From Rhodococcus sp. 14-1411-2a (GTDB taxonomy: Bacteria > Actinomycetota > Actinomycetes > Mycobacteriales > Mycobacteriaceae), in assembly GCF_002259485.1 (NCBI RefSeq), contig NZ_NPGA01000020.1:310001-374000 (forward strand): DNA of 64,000 nt, in the 5' to 3' direction. The notes under the pieces are model-generated. The model saw only the letters and a list, made by a program, of their open reading frames with translations, had not been told where the DNA came from and searched no databases. The position numbers were made by a program, and so were the translations under genes. This document shows positions 34,819-43,400 of this stretch, piece by piece. Within the stretch, counting starts at the first letter, position 1, and each line of letters starts with the position of its first letter.

Positions 34819-37800
34819 TCAGCCTTCGAGACCCTGCTTCAGACCGGCGTGCAGGTCCTGCAACGAGCGAACACCGATTCCTCCGGCGATGCCGGCTTCG
34901 ATGCCCTGCACCGCTGCCGACGCACCCTGCACCGTGGTGATGCACGGAATGTTCTGCGCCACTGCCGCGCTGCGGATCTCGTATCCGTCGACGCGGGGGC
35001 CGGAGTTGCCGTACGGGGTGTTGATCACCATGGCGATGTCACCGGCGAGAATCCGGTCGACGATGGTCCGCTCCCCTGCGGGCACGTCCTCACCGGACTG
35101 CTTGTAGACCTGTTCGCATTTGATTCCGTTGCGCCGCAACACATCTGCGGTTCCTTCGGTCGCCAGGATCGTGAAGCCCAGATCCGCCAGTCGCTTCACC
35201 GGGAAGATCAGTGATCGCTTGTCCTTGTTGGCCACCGATACGAACACCGCGCCACCCGCAGGCAACGAGCCGTACGCCGCAGTCTGACTCTTGGCGAACG
35301 CGGTACCGAAATCGAAGTCGATTCCCATCACCTCACCGGTGGACTTCATCTCCGGGCTCAGCAAGGTGTCCACTCCGGTCCCGTCCGCGCGGCGGAACCG
35401 GTTGAAGGGCAACACCGCTTCCTTGACGGCGATCGGGGATCCGGCCGGGACGGTGCCACCGTCTCCGGTCTCGGGCAGGATTCCCGCGGTCCGGAGTTCG
35501 GCGATGCTCTCCCCGAGCATCACGCGAGCGCAGGCCTTCGCGAGCTGAACTGCCGTCGCCTTGGACACGAACGGAACCGTGCGGCTCGCGCGAGGATTGG
35601 CTTCGAGGACGTACAGGATGTCGTCCTTGAGTGCGTACTGCACGTTGAGCAGACCGCGTACGCCGATGCCCTTCGCGAGCGCCTCGGTGGACCGTCGGAC
35701 GTTCTCGATGTCGGTCTTGCCCAGCGTGATCGGCGGCAACGCACAGGCCGAGTCGCCGGAGTGGATACCGGCCTCCTCGATGTGTTCCATGATGCCGCCG
35801 ATGTAGACCTCGGTGCCGTCGCACAGTGCGTCGACGTCGATTTCGACTGCGTCTTCGAGGAACCGGTCGACCAGCACCGGACGGTCGTCCGAGATCTCCG
35901 TCGCGTTGGAGATGTACGTGGCCAGCGATCCCTCGTCGTACACGATCTCCATGCCGCGTCCGCCGAGCACGTAGGACGGGCGCACCAGCACCGGGTAACC
36001 GATTCCGGCGGCGATCTCACGGGCTCCGTCGAACGTCGTTGCGGTGCCGTACTTCGCTGCCGGCAGTCCGGCTGCGTCGAGCACCTTGCCGAACTCGCCC
36101 CGGTCCTCGGCGAGATCGATGGCCTCGGGCGACGTTCCGACGATCGGGACGCCCGCGGCCTTCAGTCGCTTGGCGAGTCCGAGCGGGGTCTGACCGCCGA
36201 GCTGGACGATGACGCCTCGCACCGTGCCCGACGCGGCCTCGGCCCGGTACACCTCGAGTACGTCCTCGAAGGTCAGTGGCTCGAAGTACAGGCGGTCGGC
36301 GGTGTCGTAGTCGGTGGAGACGGTTTCGGGGTTGCAGTTGACCATCACCGTCTCGTAGCCGGCCTCGGACAGTGTCTGCGCCGCGTGTACACAGCTGTAG
36401 TCGAATTCGATGCCCTGGCCGATGCGGTTGGGACCCGAGCCCAGGATGAGCACCTTGGGGCGGTCCGGCTGCGGGGCCACCTCGGATTCGGCCTCGGGGT
36501 CGAGCTCGTAGGTGCCGTAGTGGTACGGCGTCTTGGCCTCGAACTCGGCGGCGCAGGTGTCGACCGTCTTGTAGACCGGATGCACACCCAGCTCGGTACG
36601 CAGCGCACGCACACCGTCCTCACCGCCCAGTTCGGGACGCAGAGCTGCGATCTGGCGGTCGGACAGACCGTGGTACTTCGCCTGACGCAGCAGCGCCTCG
36701 TCGAATTCGGCCGCCTCGCGGACCTGGACGCCGAGTTCGTGGATCTGCTGGAACTGATCGAGGAACCAGGGGTCGATCTTGGTGGCCTCGAAGAGCTGCT
36801 CGAGGGTGGCGCCCATCGCGAAGGCCTTCTCGATCCCGTACATCCGACCGTCCTGAGGAACGGACAGGTCCTTCAGCAGAGCGTCGAGGCTCTCGGCCTC
36901 GACGTCGGGGCCGGTCCAGTACCCCGCGCGCTTGGTTTCGAGCGAGCGCATCACCTTGCCGAATGCCTCAGTGAAGTTGCGGCCGATGGACATCGCCTCA
37001 CCGACGGACTTCATCGTCGTGGTCAGCGTGCCGTCGGCACCGGGGAACTTCTCGAACGCGAACCGCGGTGCCTTGACGACCACGTAGTCCAGGGTCGGCT
37101 CGAAGCAGGCCGGGGTCTCGCGGGTGATGTCGTTGACGATCTCGTCGAGGGTGTAGCCGATGGCCAGCTTGGCGGCCATCTTCGCGATCGGGTAACCGGT
37201 TGCCTTCGATGCCAGCGCCGACGAGCGCGACACGCGGGGGTTCATCTCGATGACGACGAGGCGGCCGTCCGCCGGATCCATCGCGAACTGGATGTTGCAG
37301 CCACCGGTGTCGACGCCCACCTCACGGAGGATGTCGATGGAAAGGTCGCGCATCTTCTGGTACTCGCGGTCGGTCAGCGTCATGGCCGGGGCGACGGTCA
37401 CCGAGTCGCCGGTGTGTACGCCCACTGGGTCCACGTTCTCGATGGAGCACACTATGACCACGTTGTCGCGGCCGTCGCGCATCAGCTCGAGCTCGTATTC
37501 CTTCCAGCCGAGGATGGACTCCTCGATGAGCACGTTCGCCGTGGGTGAGGCCGACAGACCGCCACCGGCGATTCGGGTCAGGTCCTCGTCGTTGTAGGCC
37601 AATCCCGAACCCAGACCGCCCATGGTGAACGACGGCCGTACGACGACCGGGAAGCCGAGCTCGGCGACGGTCTCGCGCACCTCGTCCATCGTGTAGCAGA
37701 CGGCAGACTTGGCGGATTCGCCACCGACCTTGGTCACGATGTCCTTGAACTTCTGCCGATCCTCGCCGCGCTGGATGGCGTCGAAGTCGGCACCGATCAG

Positions 37801-38157
37801 CTCGACGCCGTACTTGGTGAGAATGCCCTGATCGTGCAGTGCGACAGCGGCATTGAGTGCTGTCTGCCCACCCAGGGTCGCGAGCACGGCCTGGATGGGG
37901 TGGCCCTGCTCGGCCTCGCGGGCGAAGATCTTCTCGATGAATTCCGCAGTGATCGGCTCGACGTAGGTGGCGTCGGCGAACTCGGGGTCGGTCATGATCG
38001 TCGCGGGGTTGGAGTTGACGAGGCTGACGCGCAGTCCCTCCTCGCGCAGCACTCGGCAGGCCTGGGTGCCGGAGTAGTCGAACTCACAGGCCTGACCGAT
38101 GACGATCGGGCCGGATCCGATGACCAGGACGTGGTTCAGGTCTGTGCGGCGTGGCAT
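34819..38157 (-). CDS. carB: Carbamoyl-phosphate synthase, large subunit
   Basis: Makes carbamoyl phosphate from bicarbonate, ammonia (supplied by CarA) and 2 ATP for pyrimidine and arginine synthesis. 1112 residues with two tandem ATP-grasp synthetase halves. The first half shows VLVIGSGPIVIGQACEFDYS and VRPSFTMGGLGSG; the second shows ILGSGPNRIGQGIEFDYSCV and VRPSYVLGGRGME. A C-terminal MGS-like allosteric domain (from ~970, FVSVANKDKRSLIFPVKRLA) follows. The ATG overlaps the carA stop by 1 bp, so the subunits are coupled. Confidence 0.98.
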   Translation of the reverse strand: MPRRTDLNHVLVIGSGPIVIGQACEFDYSGTQACRVLREEGLRVSLVNSNPATIMTDPEFADATYVEPITAEFIEKIFAREAEQGHPIQAVLATLGGQTALNAAVALHDQGILTKYGVELIGADFDAIQRGEDRQKFKDIVTKVGGESAKSAVCYTMDEVRETVAELGFPVVVRPSFTMGGLGSGLAYNDEDLTRIAGGGLSASPTANVLIEESILGWKEYELELMRDGRDNVVIVCSIENVDPVGVHTGDSVTVAPAMTLTDREYQKMRDLSIDILREVGVDTGGCNIQFAMDPADGRLVVIEMNPRVSRSSALASKATGYPIAKMAAKLAIGYTLDEIVNDITRETPACFEPTLDYVVVKAPRFAFEKFPGADGTLTTTMKSVGEAMSIGRNFTEAFGKVMRSLETKRAGYWTGPDVEAESLDALLKDLSVPQDGRMYGIEKAFAMGATLEQLFEATKIDPWFLDQFQQIHELGVQVREAAEFDEALLRQAKYHGLSDRQIAALRPELGGEDGVRALRTELGVHPVYKTVDTCAAEFEAKTPYHYGTYELDPEAESEVAPQPDRPKVLILGSGPNRIGQGIEFDYSCVHAAQTLSEAGYETVMVNCNPETVSTDYDTADRLYFEPLTFEDVLEVYRAEAASGTVRGVIVQLGGQTPLGLAKRLKAAGVPIVGTSPEAIDLAEDRGEFGKVLDAAGLPAAKYGTATTFDGAREIAAGIGYPVLVRPSYVLGGRGMEIVYDEGSLATYISNATEISDDRPVLVDRFLEDAVEIDVDALCDGTEVYIGGIMEHIEEAGIHSGDSACALPPITLGKTDIENVRRSTEALAKGIGVRGLLNVQYALKDDILYVLEANPRASRTVPFVSKATAVQLAKACARVMLGESIAELRTAGILPETGDGGTVPAGSPIAVKEAVLPFNRFRRADGTGVDTLLSPEMKSTGEVMGIDFDFGTAFAKSQTAAYGSLPAGGAVFVSVANKDKRSLIFPVKRLADLGFTILATEGTADVLRRNGIKCEQVYKQSGEDVPAGERTIVDRILAGDIAMVINTPYGNSGPRVDGYEIRSAAVAQNIPCITTVQGASAAVQGIEAGIAGGIGVRSLQDLHAGLKQGLEG

Positions 38158-39287
38158 TACTTCTTCTCCTGAAGGACGCTGGTGAAACGGTCGAAGAGGT
38201 AGGCGGCGTCGTGTGGACCTGCCGCGGCCTCGGGGTGGTACTGCACGGAGAAGGCGCTACCGCTGATCAGTTCGACGCCCTCGACGGTGCCGTCGTTGGC
38301 GCAGGTGTGGCTGATCCGGGCGCGGCCGAAGTCGGTGTCGAACTCCTCGCCCGCTTCGCCTTCGAGTGCGAATCCGTGATTCTGCGCGGTGATCGCGATG
38401 CGTCCGGTGGTGTGCTCGATGACCGGGATGTTCATGCCGCGGTGGCCGAACTTCATCTTGTAGGTGCCACGGCCCAGTGCCCGCCCGAAGATCTGATTTC
38501 CGAAGCAGATACCGAACAGCGGCAGCTCACGTTCGAGTACCTGCCTGGTCAACGCGACGCTGGTGTCCGCCGTGGCCGGGTCGCCCGGTCCGTTGGAGAG
38601 GAAGACACCGTCCGGGTTCAGTTCCAGAACCTGCTCGATGGTGGTGTTCGACGGCACCACGTGCACGCGGATACCGCGCTCGGCGAACATCCGCGGAGTG
38701 TTGGTCTTGATACCGAGATCGACTGCGACGACGGTGAACCGAGCATCACCGGACGGCTCGATGGTGTAGCCGGCTCCGGTGGTCACTTCACCGGCGAGGT
38801 CGGCACCGAGCATGGACGGCTGATCGACCACCTGCTCGAGCATCTCCTCCGAGGTGCCGAGTGCGTCGCCGGAGAACACTCCCGCTCGCATCGAGCCGCG
38901 GGTGCGCAGGTGCCGTACCAGGGCGCGTGTGTCGATTCCGGCGATGCCCACCACGTTCTGGGCCTCGAGCTGATCCTGCAGAGTTCCGGTCGAGCGCCAA
39001 CTCGAGGTACGGCGCGCCGGATCTCGAACGACGTATCCGGCGACCCAGATCTTGTTGGGATCCTGGGCGCTGGCGGCTTCACCGTCCTCCTGGTTCCAGC
39101 CGGTGTTGCCGATCTGCGGCGCGGTCGCGACGACGATCTGTCGGTGATAGCTCGGGTCGGTCAGTGTCTCCTGGTACCCGGTCATTCCGGTACAGAACAC
39201 GGCCTCGCCGAGGGTGCGCCCCTGTGCGCCGAATGTGGTGCCGCGGAATGTCCGGCCGTCCTCCAGAACAAGAACTGCGCTGCTCAC
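38157..39287 (-). CDS. carA: Carbamoyl-phosphate synthase, small (glutaminase) subunit
   Basis: Supplies ammonia from glutamine to CarB. 376 residues: an N-terminal CarA-specific domain (LVLEDGRTFRGTTFGAQG) and a class I glutamine amidotransferase domain. The latter has the nucleophile motif PLFGICFGNQIFG and the His-Glu end SVQYHPEAAAGP. The motif has Phe-Gly-Asn where E. coli has Leu-Gly-His; mycobacterial CarA is similar. GTG 39287 overlaps the upstream stop as GTGA and gives the usual short N-terminus (SSAVLVLEDG). Confidence 0.97.
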   Translation of the reverse strand: MSSAVLVLEDGRTFRGTTFGAQGRTLGEAVFCTGMTGYQETLTDPSYHRQIVVATAPQIGNTGWNQEDGEAASAQDPNKIWVAGYVVRDPARRTSSWRSTGTLQDQLEAQNVVGIAGIDTRALVRHLRTRGSMRAGVFSGDALGTSEEMLEQVVDQPSMLGADLAGEVTTGAGYTIEPSGDARFTVVAVDLGIKTNTPRMFAERGIRVHVVPSNTTIEQVLELNPDGVFLSNGPGDPATADTSVALTRQVLERELPLFGICFGNQIFGRALGRGTYKMKFGHRGMNIPVIEHTTGRIAITAQNHGFALEGEAGEEFDTDFGRARISHTCANDGTVEGVELISGSAFSVQYHPEAAAGPHDAAYLFDRFTSVLQEKK

Positions 39288-39790
39288 GCGGTTTCCTCCT
39301 TGGTTTCTCCGGTGGAACTCGCTGTCCACACCGGGTAGATCTGCTTGTCGTCGGCCCGGAAGCCGGTGTCTATCTCGGTCCCCGTCGGGAGCTCCCAACG
39401 AATGACCAGAAGCCCGTCCTTGGTCATGACCTTGCCCGCCAACCCGCGCTCGGTGCGGATTGCACGAATCGATTCCGCTGGAATCCAGATGGGAGATTCA
39501 CCGTCTCGATCGAGCAGAATGCCCTTCTCGTATCGCGACAGTTCGCCGGTGGCGCGATGGCCGATGTCGCCGACGGCGATGCGGTCCTGCCAGCTCGGCG
39601 CGATGGTGCTGCCGACGTACAGGCCCGTGGCCGGCTCGATGTGAGTGGCACCCAGATTTTCGGGCACGGCCGGGAATTCACCGATTCGGTCTTCCTGACG
39701 CTTCTGCCGTCCTCTCCAACCCCAGAAGATCAGGGCGATCATCAGCGCCCAGAACAGGACGAATCCGATGACGATGAGAACTCTGTCCAC
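39284..39790 (-). CDS. Conserved membrane-anchored protein of the pyr operon
   Basis: 168 residues. One N-terminal helix (VLIVIGFVLFWALMIALIFW) is followed by a basic cytosolic linker (GWRGRQKRQ) and a ~125-residue soluble domain with no motif I recognise. It lies between pyrC and carA, overlapping carA by 4 bp and 4 bp after pyrC. The same position in mycobacteria holds Rv1382, of similar size and topology. Its conserved place suggests a role tied to pyrimidine synthesis or membrane localisation of the pathway, but there is no direct evidence. Confidence 0.8.
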   Translation of the reverse strand: MDRVLIVIGFVLFWALMIALIFWGWRGRQKRQEDRIGEFPAVPENLGATHIEPATGLYVGSTIAPSWQDRIAVGDIGHRATGELSRYEKGILLDRDGESPIWIPAESIRAIRTERGLAGKVMTKDGLLVIRWELPTGTEIDTGFRADDKQIYPVWTASSTGETKEETA

Positions 39791-39794
39791 GGCT

Positions 39795-41111
39795 CTACTC
39801 TCCCGCTCTGTTCGCCACGACTCCGTCGCGAGCGGTGATTCGTCCGCGCAACACCGTCGTGGTCACCTTCGAGGAGAAGGTCATGTCCTCGAACGGCGTG
39901 TTGTGTGCGACACTGGCCAGCTTCTCGCCCGAGACCGTCCAGCTCGAATTCGCATCCACCAGCGTCAGATTGGCGATCTCACCGACCTCGATGGGCCGTC
40001 CCTGATCAACCAGTCCGACGATTTCGGCAGGACGCTCGCTCATCACCCGCGCCACGCCGCGCCAATCGAGCAGGCCCGGGGTCACCATCGTGTCGACGAC
40101 GATCGACAGTGCGGTTTCGAGCCCGAGCATCCCGGGACGGGCGATCGAGAACTCACAGCACTTGTCCTGTTCGGCATGCGGCGCGTGATCGGTTGCCACA
40201 CAATCGATCACACCGTCGGCCAGGCCTCTGCGCAGGGCGTCGACATCGGACTTCTCGCGTAGCGGCGGGTTCACCTTGTTGATCGCGTCGTACGTCTCGA
40301 GCCGCGAATCGTCCAGCAGCAGGTGATGCGGGGTGACCTCGGCAGTGATCAAAATACCCTGTCCGCGTGCCCATTTCATCAGCTCGACGGTTCCCGCGGT
40401 GGACGCGTGGCAGATGTGCACCCGCGCACCCGCGTCACGGGCCAGCAGGGCGTCGCGCGCGACGATCGATTCTTCTGCCGCGCGTGGCCAACCGGCCAGT
40501 CCGAGCCGCGCCGCAGTGGGGCCCTCGTGGGCGACGGCACCGACGGTGAGCCTGGGCTCCTCGGCGTGCTGAGCGATGAGGACACCGAGCGAACTCGAGT
40601 ATTCCAATGCCCGACGCATGATCAGTGGATCGTCGACGCAGTGGCCGTCGTCCGAGAACATCTTCACCCGGCCGATTCCCGCTGCCATCGTGGCCATCTC
40701 GGCGAGCTGCTTTCCCTTCAAACCGACCGTGATCGCACCGACCGGGTGGACGTCGACGAGGCCCACTTCCTGTCCTCGACGCCACACGTGATCGGTGACC
40801 ACCACCGAGTCGGCAACCGGATCGGTGTTCGCCATCGCGAACACCGCGGTGTAGCCACCCAGAGCCGCTGCCGCCGAACCGGATTCGATCGTTTCGGTGT
40901 CCTCGCGGCCGGGCTCGCGCAGGTGCGTGTGCATGTCGACGAACCCGGGCAGCAGAATCTGGCCGCGGGCATCGACCACCTCGGCACCGTCGGCGTCGAG
41001 GTCCGCACCGATTCCGGCGATCTCTTCGCCGGAGATCAGAACGTCGGTCTCTGGGCCCTCGCCGTACAGCAGCACGCCGCGGAGCAGGACGGAGGTCGCA
41101 GGTGCGTTCAC
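39795..41111 (-). CDS. pyrC: Dihydroorotase
   Basis: Cyclises carbamoyl aspartate to dihydroorotate. 438 residues, class I (long) dihydroorotase of the amidohydrolase fold. Zinc-site motifs are GFVDMHTHLREPGREDTETI near residue 60, HICHASTAGTVELM near 235, and CVATDHAPHAEQDK with the catalytic Asp near 310. The GTG start overlaps the pyrB stop (GTGA). Neighbouring pyrB is in the same transcript; class I dihydroorotases can associate with aspartate carbamoyltransferase. Confidence 0.96.
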   Translation of the reverse strand: MNAPATSVLLRGVLLYGEGPETDVLISGEEIAGIGADLDADGAEVVDARGQILLPGFVDMHTHLREPGREDTETIESGSAAAALGGYTAVFAMANTDPVADSVVVTDHVWRRGQEVGLVDVHPVGAITVGLKGKQLAEMATMAAGIGRVKMFSDDGHCVDDPLIMRRALEYSSSLGVLIAQHAEEPRLTVGAVAHEGPTAARLGLAGWPRAAEESIVARDALLARDAGARVHICHASTAGTVELMKWARGQGILITAEVTPHHLLLDDSRLETYDAINKVNPPLREKSDVDALRRGLADGVIDCVATDHAPHAEQDKCCEFSIARPGMLGLETALSIVVDTMVTPGLLDWRGVARVMSERPAEIVGLVDQGRPIEVGEIANLTLVDANSSWTVSGEKLASVAHNTPFEDMTFSSKVTTTVLRGRITARDGVVANRAGE

Positions 41112-42121
41112 GATGCACCCCCGTCCGAACCGACCAGCAATCGGAACAGCACCGCCATCCGCACGTGAACTCCATTCGTAACCTGTTGCAGAACTGCAGT
41201 TCTCGGAGAATCGGCCACCGAGGACGCGATCTCCATACCGCGAAGCATCGGACCCGGGTGCAGGACGACGGCGTGCTCGGGCAGCAGGTCGAGGCGGCGC
41301 TGCGAGAGCCCGTACGTGATCGAGTACTCACGAGCGGAGGGGAAGAACCCGCCGTTCATTCGCTCGGCCTGCACCCTGAGCATCAGCACCGCGTCCAGAC
41401 CGGGCAGTTCGGCGTCGAGGTCGTGCGAGACCCGCACCGGCCAGCCGGTCACTCCGACGGGCAGCAGCGTCGGTGGTGCGATCAGCACCACCTCGGCACC
41501 GAGCGTGGCCAGCAGGATCGCATTCGAGCGCGCCACCCGGCTGTGCAGGATGTCGCCGACGATCGCCACCCGACGGCCGGCGATGTCCCCGAGTCGTTGG
41601 CGAACCGTCAGGGCGTCGAGCAGCGCCTGGGTGGGATGTTCGTGGGTACCGTCACCGGCATTGATCACCGCCGGGCCGCCACCAGGAGTGGAGCCTGCGG
41701 AACGACCATCGAGGCCAGGAGTGGAGCCTGCGGAACGACCGTCGAGGCCAGTTCCCTGATCGGCGGTCCATTGAGCGATCTGATGCGCAGCACCCGATGC
41801 CGGGTGTCGGACGATGAGCGCGTCGGCTCCGGCGGCGCGCAACGTCATCGCGGTGTGGCGGAGCGACTCCCCCTTCGACACCGACGAGCTGCTGGCGCTG
41901 ACGTTGATGACATCGGCGCTCATCCACTTGCCTGCGACCTCGAACGAGACGCGGGTGCGCGTCGAGTTCTCGAAGAACACCGTCATGATGGTGCGTCCGC
42001 GCAGTGTCGGTAGTTTCTTGACCTCGCGGCCGAGAAGCGCCTGCTCGAATCGTTCGGCTTCGTCGAGGATCTCGGTGGCCGATTCGGCCGTCAGGTCGGC
42101 GACCGAGAGCAAGTGCTTCAT
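41108..42121 (-). CDS. pyrB: Aspartate carbamoyltransferase with a repeat-encoded insertion
   Basis: Joins carbamoyl phosphate and aspartate, the first committed pyrimidine step. 337 residues. Carbamoyl-phosphate motif FFENSTRTRVSFEVAGKWM (residues 50-67), SVSKGESLRHT (the Lys-bearing 80s loop) and the active-site GDGTHEHPTQALLDA (157-171) are intact. Odd feature: residues 125-146 are two perfect copies of GLDGRSAGSTP, encoded by a 33-bp tandem repeat. They lie between AAHQIAQWTADQG and GGPAVINAG, where mycobacterial PyrB has only a few residues. The insertion keeps the frame and sits in a surface loop just before the active-site helix, so the enzyme is probably still active. ATG overlaps the pyrR stop. 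Confidence 0.95.
   Translation of the reverse strand: MKHLLSVADLTAESATEILDEAERFEQALLGREVKKLPTLRGRTIMTVFFENSTRTRVSFEVAGKWMSADVINVSASSSSVSKGESLRHTAMTLRAAGADALIVRHPASGAAHQIAQWTADQGTGLDGRSAGSTPGLDGRSAGSTPGGGPAVINAGDGTHEHPTQALLDALTVRQRLGDIAGRRVAIVGDILHSRVARSNAILLATLGAEVVLIAPPTLLPVGVTGWPVRVSHDLDAELPGLDAVLMLRVQAERMNGGFFPSAREYSITYGLSQRRLDLLPEHAVVLHPGPMLRGMEIASSVADSPRTAVLQQVTNGVHVRMAVLFRLLVGSDGGAS
41682..41747 (-). repeat. 2 x 33-bp tandem repeat inside pyrB (dispersed family)
   Basis: Two units (41682-41714, 41715-41747) differ by one base. Each contains the core GGTCGTTCCGCAGGCTCC plus ACTCC on the minus strand, which is shared with the 3' end of ribBA and, in variant form, with the 5' end of the ATP-grasp gene. 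The 33-bp period is exactly 11 codons, so the array keeps the pyrB frame. Confidence 0.9.
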
Positions 42122-42705
42122 CGAGCGGATCCTCCCTCGGACAGGCTGACCCCGTCGCGGCCGTCGTGTTCGGAGAGCAGCACCGACACGTCCTCGGTGC
42201 GCGCTGTGGGGACGTTCTTGCCGACGTAGTCCGCACGAAGTGGAAGTTCGCGATGGCCGCGGTCGATGAGGACCGCCAGCTGCACCGCACGGGGGCGACC
42301 GAGGTCACGCAGTGCGTCGAGCGCGGACCGTACGGTTCGCCCGGAGAACAGTACGTCGTCGACCAGTACGACCAGCGCGTCGTCGACGCCGCCTGTGGGC
42401 ACCGAGGTGCGCTCGAGTGGTCGGTGCGGCTTGTTCCGCAGATCGTCGCGGTAGAGAGTGATGTCGAGGGACCCGAGCGGAGGCCGCACGCCCGAAAATG
42501 CCTCGATACGTTCTGCGAGCCGTTCCGCCAGCGTGGTCCCACGTGTGGGGATGCCCAGTAGCACCACGCGCGGCGAGTCCGCAGCGTCGAGGGCCGTCTT
42601 CTCGATGATCTGATGGGCCATGCGGGAGATGGTGCGTCCCACATCGGCCGAGGACAGCAATTCACGAACGGCGGGGTTCGCGGACGAGCTTTCGGGCGCA
42701 GGCAA
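42118..42705 (-). CDS. pyrR: Pyr operon regulator / uracil phosphoribosyltransferase PyrR
   Basis: 195 residues. PyrR binds pyr mRNA when UMP or UTP is plentiful and also has uracil phosphoribosyltransferase activity. The PRPP-binding motif VVLVDDVLFSGRTVRSALDA is intact and GIPTRGTTLAERLAERI is the family segment near residue 55. The start codon is TTG 42705, strongly supported by AAGGAGG 7 nt upstream (42713-42719). It is the first gene of pyrR-pyrB-pyrC-orf-carA-carB-pyrF. A PyrR-type RNA site directly precedes its ribosome-binding site. Confidence 0.95.
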   Translation of the reverse strand: MPAPESSSANPAVRELLSSADVGRTISRMAHQIIEKTALDAADSPRVVLLGIPTRGTTLAERLAERIEAFSGVRPPLGSLDITLYRDDLRNKPHRPLERTSVPTGGVDDALVVLVDDVLFSGRTVRSALDALRDLGRPRAVQLAVLIDRGHRELPLRADYVGKNVPTARTEDVSVLLSEHDGRDGVSLSEGGSAR

Positions 42706-42712
42706 ACTACGA

Positions 42713-42738
42713 CCTCCTTCTCCGCCTCTCTGGACGGA
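42713..42738 (-). promoter_or_regulatory. PyrR-binding RNA hairpin next to the pyrR ribosome-binding site
   Basis: On the minus strand the leader reads UCCG-UCCAGAGAGG-CGGA (42738 to 42721), a 4-bp stem with a 10-nt loop. It is followed after one base by the Shine-Dalgarno AAGGAGG (42719-42713). UCCAGAGAGGC matches the known PyrR recognition consensus ARUCCNGNGAGGYU. The position over the ribosome-binding site suggests translational repression by PyrR, as proposed in mycobacteria, rather than Bacillus-type attenuation. No terminator/antiterminator pair is visible nearby. Confidence 0.75.
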
Positions 42739-42778
42739 TCGTTAAAGGATGTCTGACAACAACTGCGTAGAGCCTAGC

Positions 42779-42818
42779 AACGCTCTGCGAACCGAGACCA
42801 GCAGGCTCGCAGAGCGTT
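42779..42818 (-). terminator. Terminator hairpin downstream of nusB
   Basis: Perfect 12-bp inverted repeat AACGCTCTGCGA (42779-42790) and TCGCAGAGCGTT (42807-42818) with a 16-nt loop, 26 bp after the nusB stop. It separates the pepQ-efp-nusB transcript from the pyr operon on the same strand. No U-tract follows. Confidence 0.75.
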
Positions 42819-42844
42819 CGGTCACACGTGCGTCGACCGTGCGA

Positions 42845-43399
42845 TCACTGCTCGGCGTCGACCGACGCTTCACCGGACGCATCGGACTGGGTACGGCTCG
42901 AGACGGCCGCGGCCGCGGCGCGTACCTGCGGCGCGACCAGGACGATCTGACCCAGCACGCCGTTGACGAAGCCGGGCGAATCGTCGGTGGAGAGCTGTTT
43001 GGCCAGCTCGACGGCTTCGTCGACGGCGACGACCGGTGGCACGTCGGTGGCGTGGAACAACTCCCAGACGGCGACGCGCAGGATCGCCCTGTCCACCGCA
43101 GGCAGACGGGTGAGCGTCCAGTCCTTGAGGTGATCGGCGATCACGCCGTCTAGGCGATCGAGATTCTCGGCTACGCCCTCGACCAAGGTCGAGGTGTAAT
43201 CACTGACGGGAGCGATGGTGTCGTCGCCGCGTGCGAGTTCGATGCGCTCGGTGGTCAGGTTCACCGGGTCGACGTTGCGCGCCTCCGCCTCGAACAAGAA
43301 ATCCACCGCCCGCTTGCGGGCCTTGTGACGCGCACCCAGCTTCTTCGCACCGGGAGCACCGTTCTGCGAGGCGGAGGACGTCGACTTCTTCGATGACAC
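42845..43399 (-). CDS. nusB: Transcription antitermination factor NusB
   Basis: All-helical RNA-binding protein acting with NusE/S10 in rRNA antitermination. 184 residues, longer than the ~140-residue E. coli protein. The NusB domain (residues ~22-155) is present, with ARKRAVDFLFEAEARNVDP and the conserved core AVDEAVELAKQLSTDDSPGF. It is flanked by a basic N-terminal tail and a Ser/Ala-rich acidic C-terminal tail, both typical of actinobacteria. GTG start 1 bp after the efp stop; efp-nusB is a conserved pair. Confidence 0.95.
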   Translation of the reverse strand: MSSKKSTSSASQNGAPGAKKLGARHKARKRAVDFLFEAEARNVDPVNLTTERIELARGDDTIAPVSDYTSTLVEGVAENLDRLDGVIADHLKDWTLTRLPAVDRAILRVAVWELFHATDVPPVVAVDEAVELAKQLSTDDSPGFVNGVLGQIVLVAPQVRAAAAAVSSRTQSDASGEASVDAEQ

Positions 43400-43400
43400 G

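Noticed and set aside
35761..37548. Long open frame antisense to carB (and similar ones opposite ppc, uvrC and alaS)
   Set aside because: High-GC codon bias produces long antisense frames; these are Arg/Val/Gly-rich, lack motifs and ribosome-binding sites, and lie opposite clearly real genes.
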